Made by a program: the position numbers and the translations under genes | The notes under the pieces: model-generated | What the model saw: the letters and a program-made list of their open reading frames with translations, nothing else | Databases searched by the model: none | Told to the model about the DNA's origin: nothing | NCBI GenBank assembly: GCA_963691705.1 | Contig: OY829537.1 | Coordinates: 62,720,304-62,784,303, forward strand | Reading direction: 5' to 3' | From: Viola odorata | Lineage: Eukaryota > Streptophyta > Magnoliopsida > Malpighiales > Violaceae | Length of the DNA stretch: 64,000 nt | Shown here: positions 10,537 to 21,088 of the stretch, piece after piece | Position numbering within the stretch: the first letter of the stretch is position 1 | How the letters are laid out: every line of letters starts with the position of its first letter

Positions 10537-12645
10537 ATGTCCAATGACCCTACCATTACTGAAGAACATTCGGAAGTACCACCCCCACCGCCCGATCCAA
10601 ACATGAGCCACATTAGATCCATATTGGAGAAAATGATGGCTAGGCTCGAGGCCATCGAAACTCGACAAGCCCAAACACCCCCACCACTACAAACACCACT
10701 ACTACAAAGAACCCCTACATTTCCCCACTTCCAACAAAGAACTCGATCCACCGATCCAAGGAACCAACTTCTATATAGTCCTCCCTTCAATAACAATACT
10801 GAAGGTATCTATGCCCATACTGATAGTAGTGCCAATGAGGAGGATCACCAATCACACAACCGCCCACCCCTTAACATGCCTCACACATCCCAGCCACTAA
10901 CGCCACCTCTCCTAAACCGACATCGAAATAACACGTCTAACCGAGGACCCAGTATCCCACTTCACCAGGCGAACTCCTATGTGCCGCCACTAATACATCC
11001 AGCCGTGTCCAACCCATACATTCAATCACGTCAAACGCCTTTCTTTGACGCACCACGACACGAACCTCTAAGGGAGGCTCGAAGGGCACCTCGAAATGAG
11101 GAACGGTATGATAATACTTCCAATCTTAAATTGTTTATTCCATCTTTTGAGGGTAAAGAAGACCCCGATGTTTATTATGAATGGGAAAGTAAGATGGAAA
11201 GGATATTTACCTGTTACCCTTACTCGGAAGAAAAGAAATGTCGTCTGGCTGTTGTTGAGTTCACAGGTTTGGCCATACAGTGGTGGGAGAGAGTTTTGGT
11301 CAATCGGAGATTTGATGGTGAACCACCAATAACGACTTGGACTGAATTAGTGGAGGAGATGCGGAGACGGTTTGTGCCAGTCTTCTACCTCCGAGATTTG
11401 CATCAGAAACTCCAGCGGTTGTATCAAGGAAGTAGAAGTGTCACGGAGTTTTACCATGAGATGCTGTCTATGTTGACATGATTAGATATACGAGAGAGTA
11501 GTGAGGCCACCATGGCCCAATTTCTCGGTGGTCTTCGCAAGGAAATATCACAACAGTTAGACTTCCTTCCCTACAATACACTCGAGGAGATGTATCACCT
11601 AGCCCTAAGACTAGAACGCCAAGTAAGCTCTAAGCCCCGAAACTTTGTCAATACTACTACTCCACACTCTGTGAAAAATACCAGAAAGCCTTGGCAAACA
11701 AACACCTCTAAAATGAACTACCCAAAACCAACTGATTCTCGACCAAACTACACCGAATCACCCGACCCCAAGCCATACACGTCCCAAAATACCTCCACAA
11801 CACCAAACACAAACCAAAGAACCCCAAGCCGATCAATTGAGTGTTTCAAATGCGGCAGAAAAGGACACATGAGAGCCGAATGTCTAAACCATCGCATCAT
11901 CTTGGTTCGAGAAGGAGGGGAGATAGTAAGTGAAGACGAGGAATCTAAGAGGGAAGAAGCCGATTTTGAGAAAGAAGACGATTATGCCCCTTTAGAGATT
12001 CCCCGAAGCCTGGTTGTCCGACGGACTTTGAGTATGCAAGCCCGGGCAGATGATGAGGTCTTGGAACAGAGAGAGAACTTGTTCCATACAAGGGGTGTAG
12101 CTGACGAAATGGTTATGTCGATCATCATTGATGGTGGGAGCTGTGCTGATGTGGCTAGCACCTTGCTGGTTCATTCGCTTGGATTATCGACGACCAATCA
12201 CCCACACCCTTACGTCTTGAACTGGTTCAACGATGGAAGTTCGATCAAGGTAGTCAAGCAAGTAAGAGTCAAGTTTCAGATTGGAGAGTACATTGACGAG
12301 CGAGTGTGTGACGTCGCTCGCATGCAAGCCAGCCACCTCCTGCTTGGCCGACCGTGGCAGTTTGATCGCCACGCCATTCATGACGGTTTCCGCAACACCT
12401 ACCGGCTCACTCACGGCGACCGCAAATTCATGATTCCACCACTCGCACCTAGTCAGGTATACGAGGACCAAATCAAGCTTGAAAAAGCGAATGCGGTCTT
12501 CAATATTTCAATTTCTTTGCTTAAAAAAGAGGGAAAGAGTGGAGTGAAAAATATAAGCGGTGAGAGAATTAAAAATAGCCCGCAAGAAAAAAGTGAACTT
12601 GCGAAAAGAGGAGAGAAAAAGGAAGGAAAAAGTGGAAACACATAG
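10537..12645 (+). pseudogene. gag: Element A gag and protease, with one nonsense codon
   Basis: The ATG at 10537 (MSNDPTITEE) opens a frame with a Pro-rich N-terminus. A Retrotrans_gag-type domain lies at about 11120-11580 (FIPSFEGKEDPDVYYEWESK, IQWWERV, MRRRFVPVFY, LQRLYQGSRSVTEF). A CCHC zinc knuckle CFKCGRKGHMRAEC is at about 11842. An aspartic protease-like region follows with IIDGGSCADVAS at about 12124 and HLLLGRPWQFDRHA at about 12340. A TGA at 11479 interrupts the gag domain where relatives have Trp, consistent with G-to-A change. A TAG at 12643 separates protease from RT in the same frame. Otherwise the frame is open, so decay is recent. Confidence 0.9.
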
Positions 12646-15600
12646 CTAGAAAAAAATGAGCTAGCTAGCGAGGTTCCGAGGGGAACGAGAGAAGAGAGAA
12701 AAGTGAGTCTCATGGGAAGATCTCGGGATGTGAGACGTGCGCTTGTTGCGCAAAAACCCATTGTTTTTCTCCGTTTCCGTGCCTTGAGTGCGGAAACATC
12801 TAACACTAACCCCGTTTCCTCTTGTCCTACTTTTGTGTCTTTGATGGCAGATTTTCAAGACGTGTTTCCTGACGAGTTACCCGAAGGGCTACCACCCATC
12901 CGAGGGATCGAGCACAAGATCGATTTGATCCCCAGTGCGCCAATGCCTAACCGCCCAGCTTATCGGTGCAACCCGATGGAAACCAAGGAGTTGGAGACTC
13001 AAGTCGAGGTGCTGCTCGCCAAAGGTTATGTTCGAGAAAGCCTTTCCCCGTGTGTCGTTCTGGTGATCCTCGTTCCAAAGAAAGATGGTTCGTGGCGCAT
13101 GTGCATGGATTACCGAGCCGTCAATAAGGTAACCATTAAATACTCGCATCCCATACCTAGACTTGATGATATGCTAGGTGAACTCAGCCATGCTACAATA
13201 TTTTCTAAAATTGATTTGGCTAGTGGATATCATCAAATTCGTATGCATGAAGGAGACCAATGGAAAACTGCTTTCAAAACTAAATTTGGTCTTTATGAAT
13301 GGTTAGTTATGCCTTTCGGATTAACAAATGCTCCTAGAACATTTATGCGTTTAATGAATCATGTGTTGCGTGACTTTATTGGTAAATTTGTTGTTGTTTA
13401 TTTCGATGACATCTTGATATATAGTTCCTCGCATGATTCCCATTTTGAGCATTTACGACTTGTATTCCTAACCCTTCGCGAGCATAAGCTTTATGCTAAA
13501 CTCGCGAAGTGCGAGTTTTGTTTGGATGAAGTCCACTTTCTTGGCTTTCTTGTAGGTGCTGAAGGACTCAAAGTTGATCAAGCCAAGATCAAACAATTGC
13601 GGATTGGCCAACTCTGCAAAATGTGAGCGAGGTGCGCTCATTCCATGGTTTAGCTGGTTTCTATCAACGGTTCGTGAAGGATTTCTCAACGATTGCCGCG
13701 CCCCTCAACGCACTCACCAAGAAGAACGTTCCGTTCGTATGGAGGTCCGAGCAAGATGAGGCCTTCAAGACCCTTAAGGAATGCCTTGTGTCCAGCCCGG
13801 TTCTTGCACTACCTGACTTCAACAAGACATTCGAGGTCCAATGTGATGCAAGTGGAATCGGGATTGGAGCAGTGCTGTTACAAGGAGGCCGACCGATCGC
13901 TTATTTCAGTGAGAAGCTGAAGGACGCCCAACTCAATTACTGTACATATGATCGAGAACTGTACGCCCTAATTTGAACCCTCACTGTTTGGGAGCACTAC
14001 CTCATCCCGAAGGAATTCGTTGTTCACACCGACCATCTATCCCTTCGTTACCTCAAAGGACAAGGTAAGTTGAATCGTCGTCATGCTGTTTGGCTAGAGT
14101 TCATTGAGCGATTCCCATATGTGATCAAATATCTGAAAGGTAAGGAGAACACGGTCGCCGAGGCCCTATCCCGAAGGTATGTACTCATCACCTCCTTGCA
14201 ATCTAAATTATTGGGATTTTCGCATATCATTGAAATGTATGCAAATGATGATGATTTTCATGTGGCGTATGATGCATGCTTAAATGGACCTTCTGAAAAT
14301 TACTCTTTACATGATGGATTTCTGTTTTGTAAAGGTCGTTTGTGTGTGCCTAAATGTAGCATGCGTGAGCTTCTCATTAAAGAGGCTCACGGTGGTGGAC
14401 TTAGCAGTCACTTTGGTATTAACAAAACTTTGAGTACTTTAAAAGAACATTTTTATTGGCTGCATATGCGTCCTATGATAACTCGAATTGTTAATGCATG
14501 CGTTGAATGCCATCATGCTAAGTCTACATCTCACGATCATGGTCGTTACATGCCATTGCCTGTTGCTTCGCACCCTTGGTGCGATATTTCCATGGATTTT
14601 GTACTAGGATTACCTAGAACCAGTAATGGAAAAGATGCTATCTTTGTTATTGTTGATCGATTTTCTAAGATGGCACATTTTATTCCTTGCAAATCTACTA
14701 CTGATGCTTCTCATGTAGCTAACCTATTTTTTCGAGAGGTTGTCCGCCTCCACGGCATGCCACGTACAATTGTGAGTGATCGAGACTCAAAATTTTTGAG
14801 TCATTTTTGGCGTGTCCTATGGGCCAAGTTGGGGACCAAGCTCCTATTTTCCACATCCTACCACCCCCAAACGGATGGCCAGACGGAGGTAGTCAATCGA
14901 ACCCTTGGTAACTTACTTCGAATCATGGTACCAAAATATTCTAAGAACTGGGATCAATGTCTCCCCTTTGTTGAGTTTGCATATAATCGTGCCATGCATT
15001 CTACCACTTTATATTCTCCATTTGAACTCGTCTATGGGTTCAACCCAATCACCCCCATAGACTTGCTCCCTTTACCTGTTTCTCATGTATCCAGTTTAGA
15101 TGGTAAAGAACGAGCGGCCAAAGTGAAGGAGCTGCATGCTAAAGCCAAGCAAAGGATGGAAAACTTGAACACCAAACTCGAGGAGAAGCGCAATGCCAGC
15201 AAACGAGTCAAATCCTTTGAAGTTGGAGATTGGGTTTGGGTGCATCTACGCAAGGAGCATTTCCCTCACCTTTGGAAGTCTAAATTGAGCCATAAAGGAG
15301 CTGGTCCTTTCCTTATTGTTAATAAGATTAACGATAATGCTTATGTTTTAGACATTCCTACATCTTTTGCTATTTCCTCTACTACTCTCAACATTACTGA
15401 TTTATCTCCATATTTTGTAGAGGATTCAGATGACGAGGACCCTGAGGACGTGCAAGCTTTGGATTCGAGGTCGAATCCACTCGAAGGGGGAGGGGATGAT
15501 ACGATCACTCCGATCGCATCGCGTACTCGAAGCCAACGCCAAAATCTCATGGCATATATGCTTCAACATTTACGCTGCGAAGAGGCTCACCCAAAGCCCA

Positions 15601-15668
15601 AGGACCAATGGAGCTCATGTATGGAAATCCAAGGACCAAAGGGGAGCCAACCTTCCTTTCCAGCCTAG
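12646..15668 (+). pseudogene. pol: Element A reverse transcriptase, RNase H and integrase
   Basis: RT spans about 13060-13590 with WRMCMDYRAVN, KIDLASGYHQI, MPFGLTNAP and the catalytic YFDDILIYS at about 13399. A one-base deletion near 13591 shifts the frame just before the connection domain ([16 protein letters not shown]). RNase H follows ([14 protein letters not shown]) with a TGA at 13974 where Arg is expected. Integrase has an HHCC zinc region (HFGINKT..., ACVECHHAKS), then DDE residues in SMDFVLGLP, IVSDRDSKF and DGQTEVVNRTL. The ORF passes straight through the polypurine tract and ends at 15668, 172 nt inside the 3' LTR. There are three stop or shift lesions in all, counting the TAG at 12643. 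Confidence 0.92.
15482..15496 (+). promoter_or_regulatory. Element A polypurine tract
   Basis: CGAAGGGGGAGGGGA lies directly against the 3' LTR start TGATACG. It is also coding: it encodes LEGGGD of the pol C-terminus. Confidence 0.9.
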
Positions 15669-16368
15669 CCCATCATCAAGCAGCAGCTGTCCTCCTTTCT
15701 AGCCCAGCCCATCACGCAGCAACAGCCCGGCCCAGCAGCAGCACACTTGTCCACGCACGATGCGGCCCACCAACACCATCACCTGCACAATGGCCACTCG
15801 CCCATCACTCCACGGCAACCGCAATGAAGGCATCACGTCCAAATTAAATCCAATTAATTGGTAAATTACCCTTCTCACCCTTAAGATTTTAGCTATAAAT
15901 AGGAACCTTTGTTTCCTTCAGAAGGTGGCTTTTTGATCATTGATGAACCTCATACTTAAAGCCAATTTCTAGTTAAATTTCTTATTTTCTTAGTTTCTTT
16001 CTTTCCCTAAATTTCTTGTAAACTTTCGATCTTAAGCTAGCAAATTCATTGCAAGTTTGAGTTCGATATTTCAAGTATATTCAATATAGAAAGGTTGCTC
16101 GTTCTTCGTTAGCGAGAGGGTTTTCTTGAATTTACTTGTTCATATTATCATCCATATTTCACTTCTAAAATTCCCGATTCAAGAACCATTAATCTTGAAT
16201 TAAAATTCCCTTATTTGTCCATACACCTTTCTAAAATTCATACATCTTTCCATTACAAATTCCCGCTGCGCCTAACTTCTGAAGTCATCAATCCTTCATC
16301 CATCAATCATCCGAGCCATCCCCAATCGAGACTAGTTCCTTGCAATTCAACATCGAAGGATCCTAACA
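15497..16368 (+). repeat. Element A 3' LTR
   Basis: It starts TGATACGATC and ends GGATCCTAACA like the 5' LTR, and is followed by the target duplication CAACC. Its first 172 nt also encode the last residues of pol (SRTRSQR, MAYMLQHL). The 5' LTR keeps a similar coding stretch, but without an upstream frame. Confidence 0.95.
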
Positions 16369-16373
16369 CAACC

Positions 16374-16513
16374 TAAGCTAAACAATTGAGGTTCTTGACT
16401 CAAATCCCTAACCTTGTATTCAACTTGTGAATACCAACCTAAGTGAAACGAAACAATGGGGGTTTGAACTCTCGATCTTTTACTTGCAAATGGATTTAAG
16501 CATTTGGACTTAA
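16374..16513. repeat. Tandem duplication copy 1, right part
   Basis: This is the continuation of copy 1 after element A. AAGCTAAACAATTGAGG to ...TTTGGACTTAAG matches 16668-16806 with a few substitutions. Confidence 0.75.
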
Positions 16514-16806
16514 GAAGAATGCCTTTTGGGCTATTGATACGATCCTAGTTGCATAGGATGCGTAACAAGTACCTTTTTGATCTAGTTATAAGGATTGGAT
16601 TTTTTTAATGCGGAATAAAAACTCACTTGAATACTTAACCCTCCTAGCAACCTGTGTTAAGCAACCTAAGCTAAACAATTGAGGTTCTTGACTCAGATCC
16701 CTAACCCTGTATTCAACTTGTGAATACCAACCTAGGTGAAACGAAACAATGGGGGTTTGAACTCTCGGTCTTTTACTTGCAAATTGACTTAAGCGTTTGG
16801 ACTTAA
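16514..16806. repeat. Tandem duplication copy 2
   Basis: This second copy of the roughly 290-bp unit starts in the same piece of Athila RT (AAGAATGCCTTTTGGGCTAT) and runs into the D LTR. The junction shows AAGAA microhomology. Beyond 16806 only copy 2 continues into the rest of the D LTR. Confidence 0.75.
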
Positions 16807-17279
16807 GAAGTAACAAGGTTCACACATGAACAATTGAGAAAATCCTCTTTGAATTTAATTGATTGAAAAATAACATAACCTTACAATGAAAAAGGAGTCT
16901 CCTTTAAATAGGAAACCCTAAATCCTTACATTAGAAGTCCTACATCTAATTGAACTTCTAATTACTTAATTAAAATAATTATAAATAAATCCAAACTAAT
17001 TTAATTAATAATAAAGTAACTAATTAGTTTCCATCTTGGCGCAAAACGGTCTCCTGTTGGCGTGGTCATGCCAAGGCTAGGCGTGATCACGTCATCGCCT
17101 GGCCTCAACGTATTCTGGCCACTGTTTTGGGCGTCATCACGCCAAGGTTAGGCGTGATCACGTCATCACCTGCGTCAATCTTAGCGCCACCTCTATTTTG
17201 GGCGTGATCACGCCAAGGCTAGGTGTGATCACGCCAAGGCTAGGTGTGATCACGTCTTCGCCAATCTTGGATCGTATCA
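16535..17279 (-). repeat. Element D 3' LTR (minus orientation)
   Basis: Read on the minus strand it starts TGATACGATCCAAG at 17279 and ends GGATCGTATCA at 16535. Its ends are nearly perfect inverted repeats of about 11 bp. Just upstream on the minus strand lies a purine-rich GAATAAGGGAA and a pol-like C-terminus. An array of palindromic GTGATCACG motifs fills 17058-17262. The matching 5' LTR was not found in the window. Confidence 0.75.
17058..17262. repeat. Array of GTGATCACG palindromes in the D LTR
   Basis: The unit CCAAGGCTAGGCGTGATCACG recurs with variation. I count five exact GTGATCACG cores (near 17083, 17153, 17204, 17225 and 17247) and two or three altered ones. Spacing varies from about 20 to 70 bp. 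Each core is a self-complementary site that a dimeric protein could bind, but no protein is known to me. Confidence 0.8.
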
Positions 17280-17393
17280 TTCCCTTATTCTTCGAAAAGA
17301 TTCATCCTCGAATGTTGTTCCACGCCATCTGCCTGCATGCTCATCCTCACCTCGCGCTCGCATCCTCGGTTCGATAGGTGGTCGTCGTACACC

Positions 17394-18119
17394 TTACACA
17401 TATGGTGCGTTAGGATTCGGATTGTCTCCTCCCCCTTTGAAAGGATTCACCCTCGAATTTGAACTTAAATATGCACCACAATACCTCAAGTTAGTATGAA
17501 CTAAAGGCACAAATGTAGGATAGGAATTACCCGAGACATCCACTCCGACGGTGGTGTCAATGTGCTTGATGATGGTTTGGGTAGAACCATCATCTCTCAT
17601 AGCGATCGTCTTATGGCGTTGGGTAGGCAACCTTGGAAGGCGTAAGAATATCCTATGCCAATCAACAACCTTGAATAACAACCTCAAGTTCCTTCGGTAA
17701 CTTTCATCCTCTCGTGAGACACCCAAGCGTTCCATATGACTCACGGCTTGTCTAAGGGGTATCTTCACCATTACTAAATCTTTGTCATCCCCTAAACTTG
17801 CATAATAACTCAACGAAACAGTGGTTAATGGCACCACAATTATAAATCTATAAGAAAAGTGGTTGCAAGTAAAGATAAGCAATAAATCGCTTGTAAATGC
17901 AAACTTACATACCAATGGATAGGATACGACTCCTAGACACATGTTAGGACCACCATTATTAATTATAAATTTGAATCCAGAATCATACAATTTTACGGTG
18001 TCCACATACTTACACGAACTAAGCCCTAGGGAAGAAAATCGTACCTCACCCTTTCGGTAAGGGTTTAACGAACTACTCACCATGGATGCGCAAGGTCCGT
18101 TCGACCCTCTTGTCAACAT
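17394..18119 (-). CDS. Element D unknown ORF in the place of pol
   Basis: This 241-codon frame lies where RT and integrase should be in D. Upstream on the minus strand (18240-18313) the text VRNALCAQK matches VRRALVAQK, which immediately precedes RT in element A. Downstream it ends with SSNSRVNPFKGGGDN over a polypurine tract, as pol of A ends with DSRSNPLEGGGDD. I see no RT, RNase H or integrase motif inside it. The middle is hydrophobic (about residues 55-110). It may be a patchwork of decayed sequence rather than a working gene, and the start is uncertain. Confidence 0.4.
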   Translation of the reverse strand: MLTRGSNGPCASMVSSSLNPYRKGEVRFSSLGLSSCKYVDTVKLYDSGFKFIINNGGPNMCLGVVSYPLVCKFAFTSDLLLIFTCNHFSYRFIIVVPLTTVSLSYYASLGDDKDLVMVKIPLRQAVSHMERLGVSREDESYRRNLRLLFKVVDWHRIFLRLPRLPTQRHKTIAMRDDGSTQTIIKHIDTTVGVDVSGNSYPTFVPLVHTNLRYCGAYLSSNSRVNPFKGGGDNPNPNAPYV

Positions 18120-18313
18120 GGTAAGAGGCTTCTTCTCTACCCATAATCTTCTCTTCTTCTATAAATGAGGAAAAACAACCATAGAAGGGAAACTAAATGG
18201 GTTAGCATTAGGAAAATCAAAGTGCAATTGCCGAAAACTAGATTTTTGGTGGCTTGTGCCAAAATAGATTTTTTGCGCACAAAGTGCATTCCTCACTTGT
18301 TTTCCTATGGCAT
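18120..18313 (-). other. Element D internal sequence next to the B insertion
   Basis: This is the continuation of D between its unknown ORF and element B. On the minus strand it begins at the B target site (ATGCC) and joins to the D gag/protease at 40985. It holds only the VRNALCAQK-like motif. Confidence 0.6.
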
Positions 18314-18816
18314 TGATAAGATTCAGAGTCATGGTTGATCGGAACAGTGGTGGTCAGCGTCGAATGTACCTGCAAAGCGCCGGAGGGGGGCTCCGGCGTA
18401 GACACTCCGATGCTTAAGTCAGTTCGGGTTTCAAAAATAGCAGAGGTTCGTCTTAGTGATCTCGATCTTACCTTCAGATTGGAAAAGTAGGGGTATTTAT
18501 AGGCCTGGTCAGCGATACCTGGCGATAACAATCCAGGCGATGTCAAAGGGTGACGTCACAAGCGATACCGACAGATGACGTCAAGAGCGATATCGTACGG
18601 GCTGCCGGGAGCGATAAGCTCGTGGGTCCCTAGGATGGGATGATGCTATGCGTGTAGAGTCGCGTGAGTCCCCCCCCCCCCGCTGATGTCGACCATCCTA
18701 GGAATTCTTCTCTGATTCTCTGGCGATATGAAGATGTCTTACAAGTCGTATAGGAAATCGTCCTGACGGGAGCGGCAAGTGTTCTAGCACCGTTAGGGCT
18801 GTCTCAATTGTTATCA
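18314..18816 (-). repeat. Element B 3' LTR
   Basis: On the minus strand it starts TGATAACAATTG and ends GAATCTTATCA. A TATA box (TATAAATA on the minus strand) is at 18494-18501. A C12 run is at 18669-18680. The left target duplication GGCAT adjoins it. Confidence 0.93.
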
Positions 18817-19703
18817 TAAGCCCAACTGAAAACGAGCCCGAGTGTTTACCAAGGGCTGTCCATGTCTGAAAGCTTAGATGAAAACTTGTCCCTTCGCGGG
18901 GCGGTCTGTCTGCAGGATCTCCGAGTTTCTCTGTCTGCTCGATGTTAACCATGTTAAGTGATGAGCTGGAACTTATTTCTGAAGCTTTCTAGCTATCAAG
19001 CGGATTCCGTCCTTTATCCTTATCCAGGGACCTGTTCTTTTGAGGTGTTAAGAGGTACACGAGGGACGCTGCTATTACGCTGGTGATTATGAGGGCATTG
19101 TTTTCACCCAACGATGTTGGTCCGTTTGGCTTCTTGACAGGGCATGCGGAGTCTCAACTCTATTCATGCCATAGAAGGGTTGTTGGCGGAACACTTGTGA
19201 TACCGCCAAAGATTGCAACCAGGTCATGTCGTGGATTTGCATTCATTCCGAGTCCATCATCCTTTCAAGTGTACTGAAAACACATAGAGGAGATAGGCGT
19301 TTATAGAGAAGTTAGTAAACTTTTATACTTACAGAGGGTTGAGGTCACGCGGGGCCCATTTTCCTCTTTCGCTTTAAGGAAACAACGATATCATCGCGGC
19401 TTTATACCACCAGATGCCTGCGATGTCGACGAGGTTTTACACATCTAGGGCCACCTACGACACCAATGCGGCCTTACACTGTGGATACCGGTAATCATAT
19501 GGCTTTTACGTAATGGCTACCCGTGATATCGCGCCTTTTAGCGTTTTTCCATATTCATCTTGTATCCTCTCGCACATTCATGTCGTGGACGGCATACGAG
19601 CATCATCCTTTGACTCTGCTTTAGGCTTATCAGTCCTTAGGGGGGACGAGACGGCTCACCTTTTGAGGACCTCTTTGTTCTTCCCAAGGCCTCTCTTTGG
19701 GCC
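18817..19703. other. Element B spacer between 3' LTR and aG1
   Basis: This is non-coding as far as I can see. It must hold the minus-strand polypurine tract next to 18817, but that site (AGTTGGGCTTA) is a poor one. It also presumably holds the upstream promoter of aG1. AGCCCAACTGAAAACG at 18820-18835 recurs at 20294-20309. Confidence 0.4.
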
Positions 19704-19710
19704 TATAAAT
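19704..19710 (+). promoter_or_regulatory. TATA box of antisense gene aG1
   Basis: GCCTATAAATTGG lies 56 bp upstream of the aG1 ATG, a spacing that allows a short 5' leader. Confidence 0.55.
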
Positions 19711-19759
19711 TGGGGATCTTTCTCCACCCACATTCTCCTCATCTCTGGCAATTCACATC

Positions 19760-20137
19760 ATGGATCATTTGACTAAGAATTTCCTTCTTTCCAAAGGCCA
19801 TTCTCTCAAGAACCTCAATGATGGGGATGTCGGGTTCCTGGAGAATATATTGGTCAAGACTTCTGAGGACATCCTGGAGTTGCAAGGAATGTTGACTCCT
19901 CTTCATTCCAGGCTAGGAGCTACATCTCTGGAGGATTTCAGCCCTCTGGAAAGCGTGTCAAAGCTGGCTGCCTCCATCGCTCGGATTCAAGTGGTGATTG
20001 CCATGTTGCAGCAGCGCAAGGATATGCTGGGGTGCTGCCTGAAGGGAATGAGAGCCAGCTCCCATGATCTGATTCTGGTCATGGATTCTCTGAGGGATCT
20101 TCCCGAAGTGCCTGAGGATGCTGGCTCTGATGCCTGA
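19760..20137 (+). CDS. Antisense gene aG1, 125-aa protein of unknown function
   Basis: ATG at 19760 (MDHLTKNFLLSKGH), stop at 20135-20137. The product is small and mostly helical in look, with Leu-rich segments (DVGFLENILVKTSEDILELQ, SKLAASIARIQVVIAML) that could form a coiled coil, and an acidic end. It has no membrane segment. It is followed by AATAAATAAA near 20211, a likely polyadenylation signal. It lies antisense to B and nearest its 3' LTR. I do not recognise the family. Its own TATA box, start and poly(A) signal argue for a real transcription unit. Confidence 0.55.
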   Translation: MDHLTKNFLLSKGHSLKNLNDGDVGFLENILVKTSEDILELQGMLTPLHSRLGATSLEDFSPLESVSKLAASIARIQVVIAMLQQRKDMLGCCLKGMRASSHDLILVMDSLRDLPEVPEDAGSDA

Positions 20138-20210
20138 TAGCGATGGCTCCCTCTGGGCCTTTTCTCTTTTCCTCCTGGCATGTAAATGTACTTTCCGGCC
20201 CCTAGGCCAT

Positions 20211-20220
20211 AATAAATAAA
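20211..20220 (+). terminator. Poly(A) signal of aG1
   Basis: AATAAATAAA lies about 75 bp after the aG1 stop codon. Confidence 0.45.
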
Positions 20221-20528
20221 TTAGTTTTAATACGCCGTTTTGCAACTATTCTTCTTCTTTAATGCATCCTTTGTCTTTCTTGGAGATATTCTTAGCCCAA
20301 CTGAAAACGGTTCAGCCACTGGGCGGTTTTCTGATTGGTTGTTCAACATTAAATCTACGCCGCGGTTGTCCTGGCAACTGATTGGGCGATTTTGCGGTTT
20401 TCCTCGATCAGAGGAAAATCTCAACAGGCATGACTGTAAATCCATATCTGCACTTCAGGCTGTACACGTGTCTTCTTTCAAGAGTCGGGTTAGAAGATCG
20501 AAGATCCTTTCTTCCCAAATTTCTGGCT

Positions 20529-20535
20529 ATTTAAG
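20529..20535 (+). promoter_or_regulatory. TATA-like box of antisense gene aG2
   Basis: GGCTATTTAAGGG is a TATA-like motif 75 bp before the aG2 ATG. Confidence 0.45.
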
Positions 20536-20603
20536 GGATCTTCTCCCCTTCGTTATTCTTCGTCCCCTTGTTGCTTTTTCCTCTATTAATATTCTGTGAT
20601 CTC

Positions 20604-21035
20604 ATGGCTGATTCTCACTTTTTAGATACGTTCGCCCGAGATTCTCCACCAACTCCTCCGACTTCTCCTGATTCGGATAATCCTCCTCCGTCGCCTCCCT
20701 GGAGGCCACTTGTTCGCCGACGGTGCCGTAAGAGGTGGAGGAAAGATGCTGCGAAGGCATCTAAGTCATTCTTTGATTCTCTTGCTTCTTTCTCTTTGAA
20801 GGGGCAAGAAACATCTTTCCCTCCTGACGAGTCACCGTCAAGGGCTCCTTCCGCCTACTCAGTTGTTAAAGCGGTGTCGCCGTCTGTCAAGGAGGAATCA
20901 GATCGATCCTCTATTCGTGCGGGAGAGAAGGTTGAGGAACCCTTTCCTTTCGCTGGCGAAGATCCATCACCTTTGGGTGAGGACGATGATGACGTGGTCT
21001 ACTGCTATGGCATCTCCTCGTCTGATGGCGAATAG
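20604..21035 (+). CDS. Antisense gene aG2, 143-aa Pro/Ser-rich protein
   Basis: I chose the ATG at 20604 (MADSHFLDTFARD) because it follows the TATA-like box and gives the first Met with a reasonable context; the frame is open a little further upstream. The product has a Pro-rich start (PPTPPTSPDSDNPPPSPPW), a basic patch (RRRCRKRWRKDAAK) that could act as a nuclear localisation signal, and an acidic tail (EDDDDVVYCYG). It appears disordered. AATAAA at 21083-21088 is a plausible poly(A) signal. I know no family. It is the second gene of the plus-strand series in B. Confidence 0.5.
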   Translation: MADSHFLDTFARDSPPTPPTSPDSDNPPPSPPWRPLVRRRCRKRWRKDAAKASKSFFDSLASFSLKGQETSFPPDESPSRAPSAYSVVKAVSPSVKEESDRSSIRAGEKVEEPFPFAGEDPSPLGEDDDDVVYCYGISSSDGE

Positions 21036-21082
21036 TTGGGCATACCATGCCTCTTTGTAGATGCTGTATGGCTTTCTTAAAT

Positions 21083-21088
21083 AATAAA
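21083..21088 (+). terminator. Poly(A) signal of aG2
   Basis: AATAAA lies 48 bp after the aG2 stop codon. Confidence 0.4.

Larger units (their letters stand above)
8916..16368 (+). mobile_element. Element A: full-length Ty3/gypsy retrotransposon
   Basis: It is bounded by LTRs 8916-9828 and 15497-16368 and by a perfect 5-bp target duplication CAACC (8911-8915 and 16369-16373). Gag, protease, reverse transcriptase, RNase H and integrase follow in that order in one frame, apart from one frameshift and three stops. The RT wording (GLYEWLVMPFGLTNAP, VVVYFDDILIYS) suggests a Reina-like chromovirus, but I see no chromodomain after integrase, so the lineage is tentative. It inserted in the terminal part of the D LTR. 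Element length is 7453 bp. Confidence 0.95.

Noticed and set aside
18817..18830. Polypurine tract of element B
   Set aside because: The minus-strand sequence next to the LTR is only weakly purine-rich (AGTTGGGCTTA), so I did not list it as a feature.
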